From Agrypnia vestita (Eukaryota; Arthropoda; Insecta; Trichoptera; Phryganeidae): a stretch of DNA of 64,000 nucleotides. This document shows, piece by piece, positions 47,230-59,455 of the stretch (position 1 is its first letter; each line of letters begins with the position of its first letter). A model generated the notes under the pieces. It was not told where the DNA came from. It searched no databases and saw nothing but the letters and a program-made list of their open reading frames with translations. The stretch lies in the NCBI GenBank assembly GCA_016648135.1, contig JADDOH010023172.1:186001-250000 (forward strand), given 5' to 3'. The translations under genes and the position numbers were made by a program.

Positions 47230-47650
47230 GTTTTCGATTCTTTGACTTGATTTTGCTTCAACCTTACCTCAGACTCGTGGCCCGCCCTTTATTTAAGGCT
47301 GGTGCACCAGCTACGCCCCTAATGACCGGCCCTGTGAAGTAATTCGCAATTCCTAAGTAACAATCAATGCTTCCGTTAACAGCTCCAGCGCGCGCCGCGC
47401 CGGTCTGTACAGGATGAATGGGGTTTTCCGACAAGTCGTTACTCGGTTTTTGCGCTTGCAAGTTGCCTTTATTGTCGGCCCCTTCCATTGTTGCCAGATA
47501 TTCCCAGTATTTCTTTATGCGCTCTCTCGTACAATGCACTGGAATTGTTCGCGAGCCAGGCGTTGTTCTGAGCCGAGAAGACTTATAAAACGAAGCACGA
47601 GGAATAAAAGGTGAAAGGTGAAGTGTTTACCGCGCACAATTAGGTTATAT
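47230..47650. other. GC-richer single-copy stretch, candidate conserved non-coding DNA
   Basis: Contains CAGCGCGCGCCGCGCCGGTC-like sequence at 47387-47404. Open frames on both strands lack similarity. Composition-based suggestion. Confidence 0.3.
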
Positions 47651-48382
47651 TTTATCATCTCTAAGGTTTCGCTAGCAAATTTATTTTACTTTTGTAAACA
47701 AGCAAAATGCGAAGTTTTGAAGTGAATTTAAATATTTTAGCATAAATACACAGTTACAAGATATTCTGAACTAAAATAATAAATACAAATTGCGCTGTGA
47801 AATGTTTGTCGTTGAAATATTATATTTATTGACGAGTACACACGAAAATTGAAATTAATCCGATATTTCCATTAATTCGTCTGTTTTATTATTTGAATTT
47901 TGTAAAAAGGAATAAAGAAGATCTAATAAGTGTTTTGCTGTTCCAAATTGATGAATTGAATTGAAACTAGGCCATTATTCCATTTCAGCTATTTTTATTA
48001 AAATGTTCCACCTTTTTTAATGGAGGATTGCTCCGAACACGTTTTAGTTAGAAACGTATTTAATTTTGCTATATCCGGTTAGCGAGGATATGATTTCGAG
48101 GGTGTACGGAAAATAAGTTTGCTGGCTTTGAACAAAGACGTCTGTGCTTGGTTCAGAGTTTAGCGTTGGATGAAGAAGAACAACGAGGAATCAGTAAAGA
48201 GAGTGACAAGGAATAATCCCTACTGGAAAGCTGACGGAAAATCTTACAAGCTTGTAATGTTTTATTTATATATAAATATATGTATAACGATACAATTGAG
48301 AAAGAATGCAAACCATTTTTTTGCTGTACAATTTAAAGCCGGTATCACCCTAAATGATACTTGCAGATTTCGATAGTGTAAG

Positions 48383-49115
48383 TAGGGAATGCAATCCGGA
48401 CTATCCTTAATCTGAAAAATCCGGATATCCGCACGTTTTTACTAGACCTCCAAATCCGGATTTGAAAATCGAATCCGCATTATTTGGATAATAAGAAATT
48501 TTAACAAAAAAATTGAAACGAGCGAGTTTGCTGTTCGCGCGTCGAGTCTATCGGCTCTGGAGGTTAGCGGAGCCAAGCATCTTCAGTGCATTCCGCCTAC
48601 AAGCGATCAGAAATCAGAACTTGCTTTTTCCGCAGCAGGAATTATGTGCAACCGAATTCGCAGCAGGTTAAATGACAGCACTTTAGATGCCTTATTATTT
48701 TTGAGGTTACATTTTATGTCTAAAAAATGGCATAGTTTTTTTACGTTATTTTTAAGGTGATTTAAGCGAGTTAAATTTTTTTGTTACTTTTGTTTATGTT
48801 TAATAATTTGACGAGGAATCTATTTGTATTTATTTTTGTTCTTCAGAGTTTCTTTTAATTTGTACCTATTGATTATATTATTAACGTTACTCAACACGCG
48901 AGTCACGTACAGATTATTTTCATAAGAATAATACCATAATTATGGTTTTTAATTATAATAGTGTGAATAATTCCAAAGAGCAAAAAAATTTAAAAAATCA
49001 TTTGATGCGATTTTCATGTGCTTATATTTTAATCCATAAAATCCGTAAAATCCGGATTGGAACAAAATCCGTTCTTAAAAATCCGGATTTTAAAACAACG
49101 GATTTGCATTCCCTA
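48383..49115 (+). mobile_element. hAT transposon deletion derivative
   Basis: Ends TAGGGAATGCAATCCG / (inverted) TAGGGAATGCAAATCCG. Many subterminal AATCCGGAT words (48395, 48420, 48450, 48470; and 49042-49100) suggest transposase binding sites. Length 733 bp. The 8-bp target duplication is no longer clear (AGTGTAAG against GTAGCAAA). Confidence 0.8.
48590..48739 (+). pseudogene. hAT transposase dimerisation domain remnant
   Basis: IPPTSDQKSELAFSAAGIMC, NRIRSRLNDSTLDALLFLRL, HFMSKKW. The S-E-x-x-F-S-x-A-G box and the L-x-x-L-L-F-L box are the C-terminal dimerisation signature of hAT transposases. Everything before it has been deleted, so the element cannot mobilise itself. Confidence 0.82.
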
Positions 49116-49946
49116 GTAGCAAAGTAAGAACTATATTTCTCTTCTAGATTTTTTACTATCTTTGATTTCTTCTAGATCTTCTAGATTAAGTGCGCAAGAT
49201 CTGATTTACAGTGTTGTCCTATTTTCCATTGTTAGCTTAAAAAAACAACTCATGTGTTTTTTTTTAAGAAACGAGATATACAAATTACTTTATAATGCAT
49301 CATCATCATCTTTTTCCCCTTATCCTAGAAGGGTCGGGGGCCCAAAGACTCGACAAGGTGCTTCCATGATTCCCTGTCTTGCACTGCTTCTGCTCGAGTC
49401 AACCAGTTCAGACCCATTCTGTTTTCAAATACATTTTTTTTGTTTTGATGCGTTTCGTTATTATTTAATTTGGCATTCGAGTTGCATTAACTCGAAATTT
49501 TAATTTTCATACCAATACAATAAACTTATTTTTTTATAATAATGTAGATTCATTTAAAAATAATAATAAAATTTATAAATATAAAAAAAAACTTTTTGTT
49601 AGTTGCATATAATATGTTCTTTATGTCTTTTTTCAACTATTTTATCTTAATATTTCTTCTATGGGCAAAATCCAGTAATATTTTTCTCAGAACATAAATA
49701 TAAAAATATTTTATTTATAATTCTTTTAAAAACACTCCAATCACACACAAGAACGTCTGAGATCTTACACAGATGTTAATAAACAATTTGAAGCGTTAAC
49801 ATTTAATATTATTTGTAGCTACCAGGTGTCAAAAATATGTGACTCCCCGACCACACGGAAGTAGCAGTAAAGTGTTTTATTTTAAAAGTTTGCCTGCTGT
49901 TTTACACCCAATTTCCATTAACCTAACCGAAGGTCCCTACGTGTAC
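49116..49946. other. Intron DNA without recognised genes
   Basis: A segment at 49293-49430 beginning CATCATCATCATCTTTTTCC has the style of a decayed interspersed repeat. Nothing else. Confidence 0.4.
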
Positions 49947-50164
49947 TGTCGAATCTGCAAAAATTCTTTTTCCGTTTGATCTTTTCAAACATTCAATTTA
50001 CTCTATATTTTCGGACAAAGTTAAAAAAAAGAATTTTCCTGTCAAACATAGCACACGAGCATAATAAAGAAAAGTAAACCATTTTTTAACAGTATTCTAA
50101 AATATAGAGTAAATCGGATGGTTTAAAACAGTTAACCAAAAATTGATTTTTTGCGGATTCGACA
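49947..50164. mobile_element. Foldback element, third in the window
   Basis: TGTCGAATCTGCAA (49947-49960) pairs with TTGCGGATTCGACA (50151-50164), and AATTTACTCTATATTTT (about 49995) pairs with AAAATATAGAGTAAAT (about 50099). It can fold over about 218 bp. No ORF; its sequence differs from the other two foldbacks. Confidence 0.7.
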
Positions 50165-50734
50165 ATTTGTGACGGTCGATATACATGCCACCTTAAATAT
50201 TTCGCCATGCGAATATATTCATTGGAATGCATTACCAGCGTATATTTTTGCTATATTCTTGTATAAACCAATGCAAATATGCAGTGATAAACCGATTTTA
50301 AAAATGAGGTAATTAGCAAACGATTTCAAAAAAAAATATACTGTAAATTCAAAGTAAACTTTATATTAATGTACATATGTATGCAATATAAGATTTTTTG
50401 TGTTTTTATTATATAAAAAGCTAACCCCCATGTCCAGTGTGTCCATAAATTTGTTTTGTTTTGAAAGATATCTTGATAAACGATAAAAAATTAATCGTCA
50501 TTATCAAAATTCCACAAAAAAAATATGTAGACATATGAAATATTAAAAGAATGCCATTAATAATATATTTATTGCTTCCGAGGTACTCCATAATCACATG
50601 AATGGAAATAAATCACTTGTTTTTGGTACTATTCGTTTAATTCACTTTCTCATTTTGCATTAACTCTATGAAATTGATAATGTCTTCTAGGACCTAACAT
50701 CTTAATAATTTCATTTTGAAAGTCAGAAAATAAT
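50165..50734. other. AT-rich DNA, nothing recognised
   Basis: No features seen. Confidence 0.5.
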
Positions 50735-51235
50735 CATCCAAGTGGATCACGACCTTCCGCCCTCTTGACTACTTTCCCCCACATTCTGCGCCAGAGATCA
50801 CTAGAGAATTGCCTGCAACTTTTCCACTTGGTTGGCCCAAAAAGTGGGCGGTCTTCCTCTTCGACGTTGCCCACTACAACAAGCTTCGCCAGGCTACCTT
50901 CTCTTCTGGTAAGATTCAAAACTGGCTTGTCCAAAAAATTGGATTCGTGTCAGAGAATTGATTAAGAGACTCTCCCTGATTTTGATTTCTTGCAATATGG
51001 AGACGTTTATGCATCCCACGGTCTGTGTTATCCGCAAAATAAGCTAGCTGTTCCTGGCTGTCCCTGGCTGCTCCGCTGCTCCACGCAAAATATAAATTTC
51101 CCGGATGCATTTCTTGAACAATCCTCTACACGTTTCGTTCCACGACACGTTTCGGAAGTCTGCAATCGCCCAAGCATATCTTGTGTCCGGTCTATTTTAA
51201 TCTCGCCCCACGACCATGTCACTTTTTAGTCTGGT
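50735..51235 (-). repeat. LINE-tail-like interspersed repeat, copy 2
   Basis: Homologous to 1740-1965 over its first 230 bp. The minus strand is open at 51222-51028 (SWGEIKIDRTQDMLGRLQTS) and 50934-50734. It probably derives from a LINE protein tail or an unclassified retroelement. A tandem CTGGCTGTCCCTGGCTG lies at 51054-51070. Confidence 0.5.
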
Positions 51236-51300
51236 AATTTCATATTTTTCAAAAGTATTATGCAATATTTTTTCATGTTATAAATCGTGATTAGTGGTGT

Positions 51301-52877
51301 ATTTTTTATTTATTTATTTTATTGTTTATTTACATTTTTTAATACAAGTTACTAATAACTGCCACACTAGGTAAACACCCGTTCTGTGACAGTTATTCTC
51401 ATATGATATTTATGTAATATTAACAAATGACAATTAAAGAAAGTGTAAACGTAAGAATGGAAGTAGATCAATTATTCTAAAGTAAATTCTAGGAATACGT
51501 AAATCTTAAAAAAAAAGAAAAAGAAAAGAAAATATACATACAAAATTAACATAAGAATTTAAGTAGTTACAAAAATAAATATTATAATAGAGTATACTTT
51601 AAATTATATAAATCAGTTTTTGCCAATTCAGAGGTCAAGGGCGAATCACTCCTTCAGTATACCTTCTACCTGATATTTTTATAAAATTAGTAATACGATG
51701 TTTAAAACGTTTGTGTAGAATTATTTCTTTAGTTTCATTAGGTAACTTGTTAAAAACAAGCGGGGCAGTGAAATTTAATTGTCTTTGCCCAAAAGACGTT
51801 TTCCTTTTAGGTATCTCTAAATTAATTGTATTTGCCAGCTTTGTAACCCGTGTTTGTTGTGTACGATTAAAATTTACCTTATCCGTGTGGAATTTTACAA
51901 GTATGGTTTTAAGGTATAATTGTCTCGGGTCAAGAACGTTAAATATTCCAAACAAATCATCTGAAGGAAACATTCTCAATTTCTTGGTGATTATACGCAT
52001 GATACATTTTTGTGATTTTGTCAGCGAATCCATGACTGATCTGACACGCTCTCCGCATCCAATTATGCCTATATAGGGATTGAGTGGTGGAACAATATAT
52101 AGTCCTGAGGGATACAATGTCTACCACATTTCTCAGGCTTCTATATATTATGTATCCCATTTTCCTAACCTTATTAGAGAGATCTTGTATGTGTCCCTGC
52201 CAACTGAGTTTGTTGTCAATTATAATTCCTAGGTATTTTATATCACATGCTTTTTCAAGACATACACAATTGCATCCATTTGGTGAACTACAGCTGTACT
52301 TGATAATTTATGATGACTTTAGGTTGACCAGCTTCTGTTGGACTGAATGTTAGGTACTTAGTTTTTTCAATGTTTAGTGAAAGTAAATTTCGGTCAAGCC
52401 ACTTTTTAACGGTCACTATACCATTTTCTGCTATTTTGTGAGCAGTTTCCCATGTTATGCCTTTAAAAAGTAATACAGTATCATCTGCAAATGAAATAAC
52501 TTGACCCTCAGTTGGCAAATCACACAAAACGTTAACATATAGGAGAAAGAGAATTGGTCCAAGGACACTTCCCTGGGGTACGCCGTGTGTTGTATGTTTT
52601 GGTGTACTATAATTTCTTTCCAGTAAAACAACTTGAGATCTCTCTGTAAGATAGCTTTTAAACCAATCATGGGTCACGCCGTCATCTATGCGCGATAATT
52701 TAACAAGCAATCTATCATGTGGGACTGTATCGAATGCCTTAGCAAGATCAAGATGCACTTATCTCCATTATCGGTGTGTTTTGTGACATATTCAGTTATT
52801 GCTGATATGGCATCTCCAGCACCTACACATATGCTCTCTGAAACCGTATTGATTTTTTGATTAAATTTGTCATTCAT
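51301..52877 (-). mobile_element. Jockey/CR1-superfamily non-LTR retrotransposon, 5'-truncated
   Basis: The minus-strand RT and C-terminal region run from 52877 to 51635, followed by a 3' untranslated region and an A-rich tail (plus strand ATTTTTTATTTATTTATTTT at 51301-51320). No endonuclease domain upstream; 5' truncation near 52877. Confidence 0.85.
51635..52877 (-). pseudogene. Reverse transcriptase of a Jockey/CR1-superfamily LINE, frameshifted
   Basis: In order on the minus strand: AISAITEYVTKHTDNGDKC (52877-52686 frame); LDLAKAFDTVPHDRLLVKL, HGVPQGSVLGPILFLLYVN and FADDTVLLF with the two catalytic aspartates intact (52758-52288); DIKYLGIIIDNKLSWQGHI and NKVRKMGYIIYRSLRNVV in another frame (52240-52100); and IGCGERVRSVMDSLTKSQKC, LDPRQLYLKTILVKF and TSFGQRQLNFTAPLVFNKLP in a third (52117-51635). 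At least three frameshifts break it. The enzyme would copy LINE RNA at the target site. Clade (for example Jockey, Daphne or Crack) not determined. Confidence 0.88.
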
Positions 52878-53144
52878 TTAAATAAGTTAATAATCTTTTG
52901 TAAGTATAATTTTTTGTTGTATTATTTTTTATCTTTATTTGTGAACCATTTAAAAAAGTATAAAACTTTAGTCTCGTAATATTTCAGTGTTTAGTTTAAA
53001 ATATTCAAAACAATAAAAATAAGATGTTTCAATATATTTTTACAAATTTCGGTTTTTTCGAAATTTATCAAGAGAGAATAAAATTCTCTAATTCTCGAGA
53101 TTCACAAAATTTTTTTAATAAGACATTTCTCAATCTGGAGAATC

Positions 53145-53339
53145 TTAAAAAGCCGACAATTCACAATCACTCATGACGATGGAGCTCGAAGTATTTTTCT
53201 GTATTTTTGAATTCCTCATTAAATTGTTTAAAAATTCCGCGCGCCGCTCGGGTGGTGTAGCCAAAAAGGCTTTGCACTCCGCAGGGTCGGTATAATCCTC
53301 CCGCCGGGATGCGGTGGTACCTGAAAGCTTTTTAACCAC
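53145..53339 (-). other. Unrecognised open frame, possible retroelement or exon remnant
   Basis: The minus strand gives TTASRREDYTDPAECKAFLA, TPPERRAEFLNNLMRN and ends MSDCELSAF-stop. Composition is protein-like and GC-richer than its surroundings, and CTTTCAG on the minus strand directly precedes the GGTACCACC start. No domain recognised. It could be a fragment of a retroelement ORF1 or a chance frame. Confidence 0.25.
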
Positions 53340-54366
53340 TTATTCCACCCCTGATTGAGGAAGTATGTAAACAATTACAAGGAGAGAATCTCGTCGCTCC
53401 GGCCCTGATTACTGCGGGGCCACCGAAGCGGTCGCGCACGATCGGTTTGGATTCTAAAAGTGGTTCGAAATGCAGAATTTATTTTTCTCACATTTACATT
53501 AATTCACAAGGAAAATGTAGGTGTGTGAGGAATAAATTAAATCGCAATTAATCGTCAAAATGTTTTCAGGTTGCATCTTAATTTGTTGTGTGTTAGGTTG
53601 GACCTTGGAACTAATGTTCGTAGGGTCCGGGTGCCCTGATGACGGCTGTACACACTCGCCGAATGTACACTTTCCTTTCAACATTCGAAGTGTGGATATC
53701 CGCCAAGATAGAGCCGACAGCTGCTTTTTGTATTTGTGCTAATCGCTAGTATAATATCATAAACGAAGATGGTAGACAGTTACCATGCACCCCAATAGCA
53801 CAAAAAGAAATTGGACCCGGACCCCGACCCATCGGTTTCAAAAACTCGTGTTTTTCCAAACCTCACTTGGAACCTCAAATGGCAACCGCACCGACGGCAC
53901 TAAATTAAACCATTTTGCGACATTTTCCCTATATCTAACGATGCTTACTTAAGTCGTTGCTGTCAGCCATGTAGTTTTTCGCGGTATTTGAAGTTTTTCG
54001 TGACGGAATATGGGAATGACGTAATTCTAAACTCGTACGTTTCTCTTAGCCGATGATATCATGACTGAGTATTGTAGCGATTTCTTCTACTTAACATAAA
54101 CAAAATTCGCAATATTCCGATACCCCGAGGACAGTTGCATCTCACAAAAATGACCTTGTAGACCATGACGCTCTCTTCATTTGCGCGGTGATTTTTATTC
54201 GAAATAACTTACTGATTTATGACATATCTTTTAATTATATTTTCTACAGTGTTTCTAATTTCTCACCCTCAAAAATGTGTGTTTTCTAACGAAACTAAAT
54301 ATCTTATATGTTTCATTTCTTAAAAATGACGCATCGTGGAAAGGCCTCTTATGGGTGTTTAATTTA
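53340..54366. other. Intron DNA, GC-richer patches, no genes
   Basis: Patches at 53370-53450 and 53580-53720 are less AT-rich; no protein or repeat recognised. Confidence 0.35.
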
Positions 54367-54458
54367 TTTAAAAAATATATTGATGATAGTATTTGTATAA
54401 ATTTATCAAATAATATAAGTAGATTTATACAAATACTATAATCAATATTTTTTTTAAA
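54367..54458. repeat. Long hairpin, 36-nt arms
   Basis: Arms 54367-54402 and 54423-54458 pair at 34 of 36 positions around a 20-nt loop (core GATAGTATTTGTATAAAT / ATTTATACAAATACTAT). Confidence 0.88.
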
Positions 54459-54738
54459 TATCAATCTAGAATGTTGCTGAATCAATTAAAAAAAATTAAT
54501 ATATTTAATGAAAGTTACTTAATTCGTTAATGTTACGCAAATGCTCAGTTCGAATGTATCGATCTATACTTGATGAGTTCTGTGATGTATATTATTATTT
54601 TTATAGTACTTAATTATATTTATAAATATCTGTTTGATTTTAGATCAATCGATCTGTTTGAATTTAACCCTACTCATAAAAACATGAGTTCCGACAAACT
54701 TGAAGAACATGTAAACTTAATAGTTTTCAGATAGACAT

Positions 54739-54774
54739 GATTGGAAGAGTAAAACGTTATATACTCTTCCAATC
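54739..54774. repeat. Perfect hairpin, 13-nt arms
   Basis: GATTGGAAGAGTA, loop AAACGTTATA, TACTCTTCCAATC. Confidence 0.85.
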
Positions 54775-55109
54775 GTTCCAACGTTTTAACGCTGTATAAA
54801 CTCCGGATGATGATGGAGATAGTGCGCCAAAGAAAACAGCTTTGTGCGATTAGATTAATCACTTAGTTAGCGGGTGAGATGAGATAGAAGACTACAATAG
54901 TTATGTAGTTGAAACAATTTTCTGTAATAATTCCTTTTGGTACTGGTCTCATGTACGTTTTGTACGTGTGCGAAATATTTTTTTTGTTTCCTTCAATATG
55001 AACGGTATCGCGGATTTGTAATAAAAAAAAATATTTTGGGTCGGATTAATATAGCTTTATAAGTATAATTAATAAGAATAGTATTGACCACCCATAGTCC
55101 CTTCATCAG

Positions 55110-55215
55110 GGTGCAATGTATACAATGAGGGGACCATTGGCGAAACACGTTGGTACTTTCAACAAATTAGTGGTGAAAACAAAATATATTCTTAATAATT
55201 ATATTAATAGTATCG
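55110..55215 (+). repeat. Hammerhead-like hairpin repeat, copy 4 (diverged)
   Basis: GGGGACCATTGGCGAAACAC, GTTGGTACTTTCAACAAATT, AGTGGTGAAAACAAA and AATTATATTAATA match the right part of copies 1-3. The CTGANGA box is not preserved. Confidence 0.6.
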
Positions 55216-56380
55216 CCACAAATTCATTGTGCTCATATTGAAGAAGTTGAATAGTTTTACTTTCTTTCTCCAAAATCAATATTAAGAGTTTTGAAATTTT
55301 TTAACATCCACCATTTTGAAACAAGATGACGGAAAGGTTAGTTGTCGATGCATCTGCCGATAGTGACTAGAAGAGCGCATTGAATTTTTCCGAAAGTTGT
55401 GTCCTTCGGATTTTGTGGTGAGATCCTCTGCAATAGGTATACCTCATTAAATTTTTGTAAATTATCATCTCAATTGGTATCAAAATCGTTCTGTAATCAG
55501 CTAGTTGTTAGGATCTTCAATTTGAAACAAATTTAATAGTATCCCGAGACCAAAAATTTGTTATTAAAAAATGTTCGATAGAGCCAGATCTTCATGTTAT
55601 GGTAAAAATCAGAGCGTAATTCGCGTGGTACGAACAGACCCCGAGACCGTATCCCTGATCTTCTAGCCTGATCTAAAACCTTGGTTCAATGTGGAGGGTT
55701 TCAATATCTCAAAAAATCATAACCCCGTTAATATTGTTCCCAAATTTAATTAAAAATAGAAAATATTTCTCATTCTTTCTGCAATTTGACGAATTATTGC
55801 ATGATTTATCATTTAAATGATTATTTCGTTGGTTTATTCAAGCATTTATCAATTGAGGTATTTTAAGTTTATAATTTCAGACCATATCATGTAAAATGTA
55901 AAATTACGAATTGATTTTATGACGTAGATAAGTTTGACCTAGTTTATAAGGATTTTATTTCTTACAAACATCGAAGAGGTGTTTTCAATCAATCGAACAT
56001 TTTTGCGGTGGGTTTATAATAGAAGGTGTGTTACATACTTAACATCGTCCCATTTTCTTTCACATAAAAAAACGCTATTATTCTAATGATAATGAAAAGT
56101 ATTTGAAATTTCGCAGCATGTTTTTAATTTAATTTAACAATAATTAGTTTAATCTTCTAATTCCTATAACATTCACAAAAAATTCCGAAGATTTACGAAA
56201 ATGGAATAATTATATTTTAGCAAGTAACTCCTTGGATAAACTTATTGAGTTGTCAGCCAATATATTGAGTACTGAGATTACTTAAGTTTTGTTAATTCAT
56301 AATTGAAAATTTTGTTTAATTTATATGTAGGTATCTACTAGGGCAAATATTCATTAATCACATCGTATATATCGTTTTTC
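55216..56380. other. AT-rich intron DNA, nothing recognised
   Basis: No features seen. Confidence 0.45.
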
Positions 56381-57130
56381 ACATAAATGAACCAGTGCGC
56401 CATTTTCATTCAGTCGGTCACTATTTATTTAATCGGTCCGATCGTGAAGTATTACGCGCGGCTTTATTATAAATACCGTCGATATTTCTCGCTAGCAATG
56501 TATAAATCATCAAAAACCCGGCATCGGAAAAACAACGAAATCCGTCTTCATTTTCGCCCACATCAGATAAGGAGAAATTCCCCACAAAAAGGCAACGTTT
56601 ACTGTAATCGGTAATTCCTCAGTAACCTACGCCCGTTGGCAGCGCTGCCCATGTTTACAGCCGCGAGATTAAACATGGCGATGCATTATCGCGGAAAAGG
56701 TTGAGTTTTTCGTATTTTTGCGCTTAACAGAGCATCCGGCCGAGCCTCGTCACGCGAGCCCCGACAGGCGGGAGGGAGCGGTGTTTAATTTAATTTGGAG
56801 CAATATAAACAGGAAGGTTTACGTTATTGTCTCGCTAATGCCGGTCGTTATCTTGCAGCGAAGAATTCCAACTAGTTCGGAGTTGACCGCACAGAAGCGA
56901 GGAAAAGCGAAGCACTAAATCCACTTCCTAAACCAGGAATACCTCGCGTTAAATTACGGCGGAATTGTAAAATGGCCGCGCTTTTCCATTCCGCGCACCG
57001 CCGAGCCGCGCCGCGCCGGTTAATTCGGCCCGGTGCAGTCGGCGGGCGCGCTTTCTTCGTCTCACCCTGCGCAGTCCTTCTCATACGTCTGACTATTGCA
57101 TTCAATAACTTCTTTGGCCCCGTGAGGATT
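56381..57130. other. GC-richer single-copy stretch, candidate conserved non-coding DNA
   Basis: The most conspicuous island of the second intron: CGAGCCGCGCCGCGCCGG (57002-57019) and several CGCG words, no repeat copies. The opposite-strand open frame at 56872-57105 has low-complexity Arg/Ala composition and is probably spurious. Confidence 0.35.
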
Positions 57131-57345
57131 AATTGAAACGGTCACCGTTCGAGATGATCGAGATGTGCCTCGCCTCACTATCGCTATCAATATATCGCTG
57201 CTGGGGGCCATCATCTTCAAGACTTGATGGGTAAAACGACATGATGTACCAAATAAAATAAATCTCATTTCTGTAAGTTGCGCTGTTTTTTTTAATAGCC
57301 CTTCAAAACTGCACTGTTTGTTTTGCCACACCCTGTACATGTGAA
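57131..57345 (-). repeat. Possible DNA-transposon or repeat end (GTACAGGGTGTGGC)
   Basis: The minus strand begins GTACAGGGTGTGGCAAAAC, a type of terminus common to insect repeats. The partner end was not found, and the same stretch carries an open frame of 108 aa without recognised similarity. Confidence 0.25.
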
Positions 57346-58589
57346 ATAATAAAATAAATAAACAAAATAAATAAGAAAAATCTGGCAAATCTTAAACGAA
57401 ATAACAAAAAAAACTCTATTATTTAAAATCTTGACATCGACTATGACCAAATTCTTTTTGAAAAAAGCTCTACGAGTATTTTACAAATTACGCAAATAAC
57501 TTTTTTGCCAATGCAGAGAAAATCAGGTAAACGAAATCCAGATAGAAAAATACAACAAATATGCTACAGAAATAGTAAAATTAACCCCCAACACATAAAC
57601 TGTATTCTAGGCAAAGCGGATGAAAAAAAATATATCAAAGGTATAGGTTACGCTAAGTACGTAAAGTTTTAGCTTAGTACAGGTGCGCTAACTTTGACGC
57701 ATTGCCCATCGTAACAAATAATTTTTATCCCGTAACTTTTAACTCGTAACCATAATTGTAACAAATTTAAGATAAACGTTTACTTTGTAATATTATTGAA
57801 TAAAAAAGATATCTCAACAGGCCATTCAGTCATAAAAGGCCCACAAAGTGGAGCAATTTTATTCATTTTTAAAACATCGAAGGTTTTGTAATTTATCAAT
57901 CAATTATATAATATAGTTGTGAAATTTTAACAAAATATCCGTATTTAAAATAAACGTAATCTGATGAATAAATTTTAAAATGAGATATTTCCATACAAAA
58001 ATGTGATAAAAAACCAAGAGAAGATATGAGAAAAAATGGTGAAATTTGCCCACTCTGCTAGACGATCGCCTTAATAATGCGGTAGGAATATTTATTCTTG
58101 CATAATTAATTTCCCTAGTAAAAAAAAACTATTTTTTACAATAATTTTTTAATTTTTTTATAAATTTCTTTCCAAAGCGAGTCTTTTCAAGTAAAAAAAA
58201 TATTTTTGTAATAAGCGTTACTTATTTATTACGATATTATACTTTAGTTTGACCTTTTCATAATTATTTCAAAATTTACAACCTTGTAATATTTTTGTAC
58301 CAAGAAATTTATGTTAATTCATGTCTATGTATTTCACTAGAACATGAAAATAATTATACAGCCGAAACGGTCGTCCATTTATTTTGAAAAATGAATTAGC
58401 TGTGAAACTTCCATAATTTATCTTAATTAATGATTATCCATCTGTGTACAAAATCCAGTAATTGTGTTCTCGGAACAAACTTACAAAAATATTGTTGGAA
58501 TACATATTTTATCAAGTATTTAACATAATTATTAAAGTACCATTAAAATTACGAAAAACCTTTCTGCTCACTTGAAGCTCATTCGCTCT
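57346..58589. other. AT-rich intron DNA, nothing recognised
   Basis: No features seen. Confidence 0.5.
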
Positions 58590-59080
58590 TTAAGCAGTTT
58601 CAAAATCGAGTTCTTCTAATTCGAGAACCGTAAAATGTCGACACCCAAAGCACTCAGAATCGGTATATGACGTCGGGGAACGTTAATACAGGGCTCGGTG
58701 TTAATGGACGTCAGAAGAGCAGGCCATACTTGAGCAGGAACGCTTTTATGGAAGCGCCGATCGTCGTCTCAATTAATCCTCTCGGGAGATACCTAGCGCC
58801 GCGGCTGCTTCTCGCCTATCGGCATTCGGCTAATCGAATGTTGAGCCACGGAATGGAACCGATCCGAACTTTGAGATATTTACTCTCCACCCTACCCCCC
58901 TGCCAGGCGAGATCGATGCATTCGTAATAAACTATTGCCCGCAGTCGGAGGGAAAAGAATTTCAAGTGCCGGTCGAACGACACGTAATTAAAAAAGTTGT
59001 CGTGACTCATTCGGTTTATTTTGCTTCTTCACACGTTCTCACCTTAACCCGATCAGTCCACCATATTTATGTGAATTATA
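58590..59080. other. GC-richer single-copy stretch, candidate conserved non-coding DNA
   Basis: Shares the short phrase TCAATTAATCCTC with 57120-57137 (inverse context), otherwise unique. Opposing open frames without similarity. Confidence 0.3.
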
Positions 59081-59261
59081 TTTTACTGACGGTCTGCAGT
59101 AAAGTATTCGTTTATTTTATTTGTTTGGTGGTAATTCAATTCATTCCTGATTTATTAAGGATTTATATATAAATACTGAAAAAGTACCTTAAAATGTTCA
59201 ACGACATTTTTTTATTATTATTATAGACTTAATAGTTTACCAAGTAACTCGCCGTTCTCTC

Positions 59262-59352
59262 GCAGGAGTATGTAAGGAGGATGGAACGCCACACCCTTCT
59301 GTCCTATCACACAATTCTCGCCTCATCCACTTTTATATATCTTATGCAAGAT
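59262..59352 (-). pseudogene. LINE C-terminal tail, fourth copy (short)
   Basis: Minus strand: GTGGATGAGGCGAGAATTGT, AGGACAGAAGGGTGTGGCG, TCCATCCTCC and ACTCCTGCGAG follow the DNA of the tail at 8970-9060 closely, with small indels breaking the frame. Confidence 0.65.
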
Positions 59353-59455
59353 CGTCGGCAAGATATGACCTAAGACACGATCAAACCGCAGTTTTTTTAG
59401 ACCTATTTGCTATGTTTTTACTAGTCCACTAATTTTTAACGCATTTTTTTTTAAA

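Noticed and set aside
51711..52076. 121-aa plus-strand open frame
   Set aside because: Antisense shadow of the LINE reverse transcriptase region on the minus strand.
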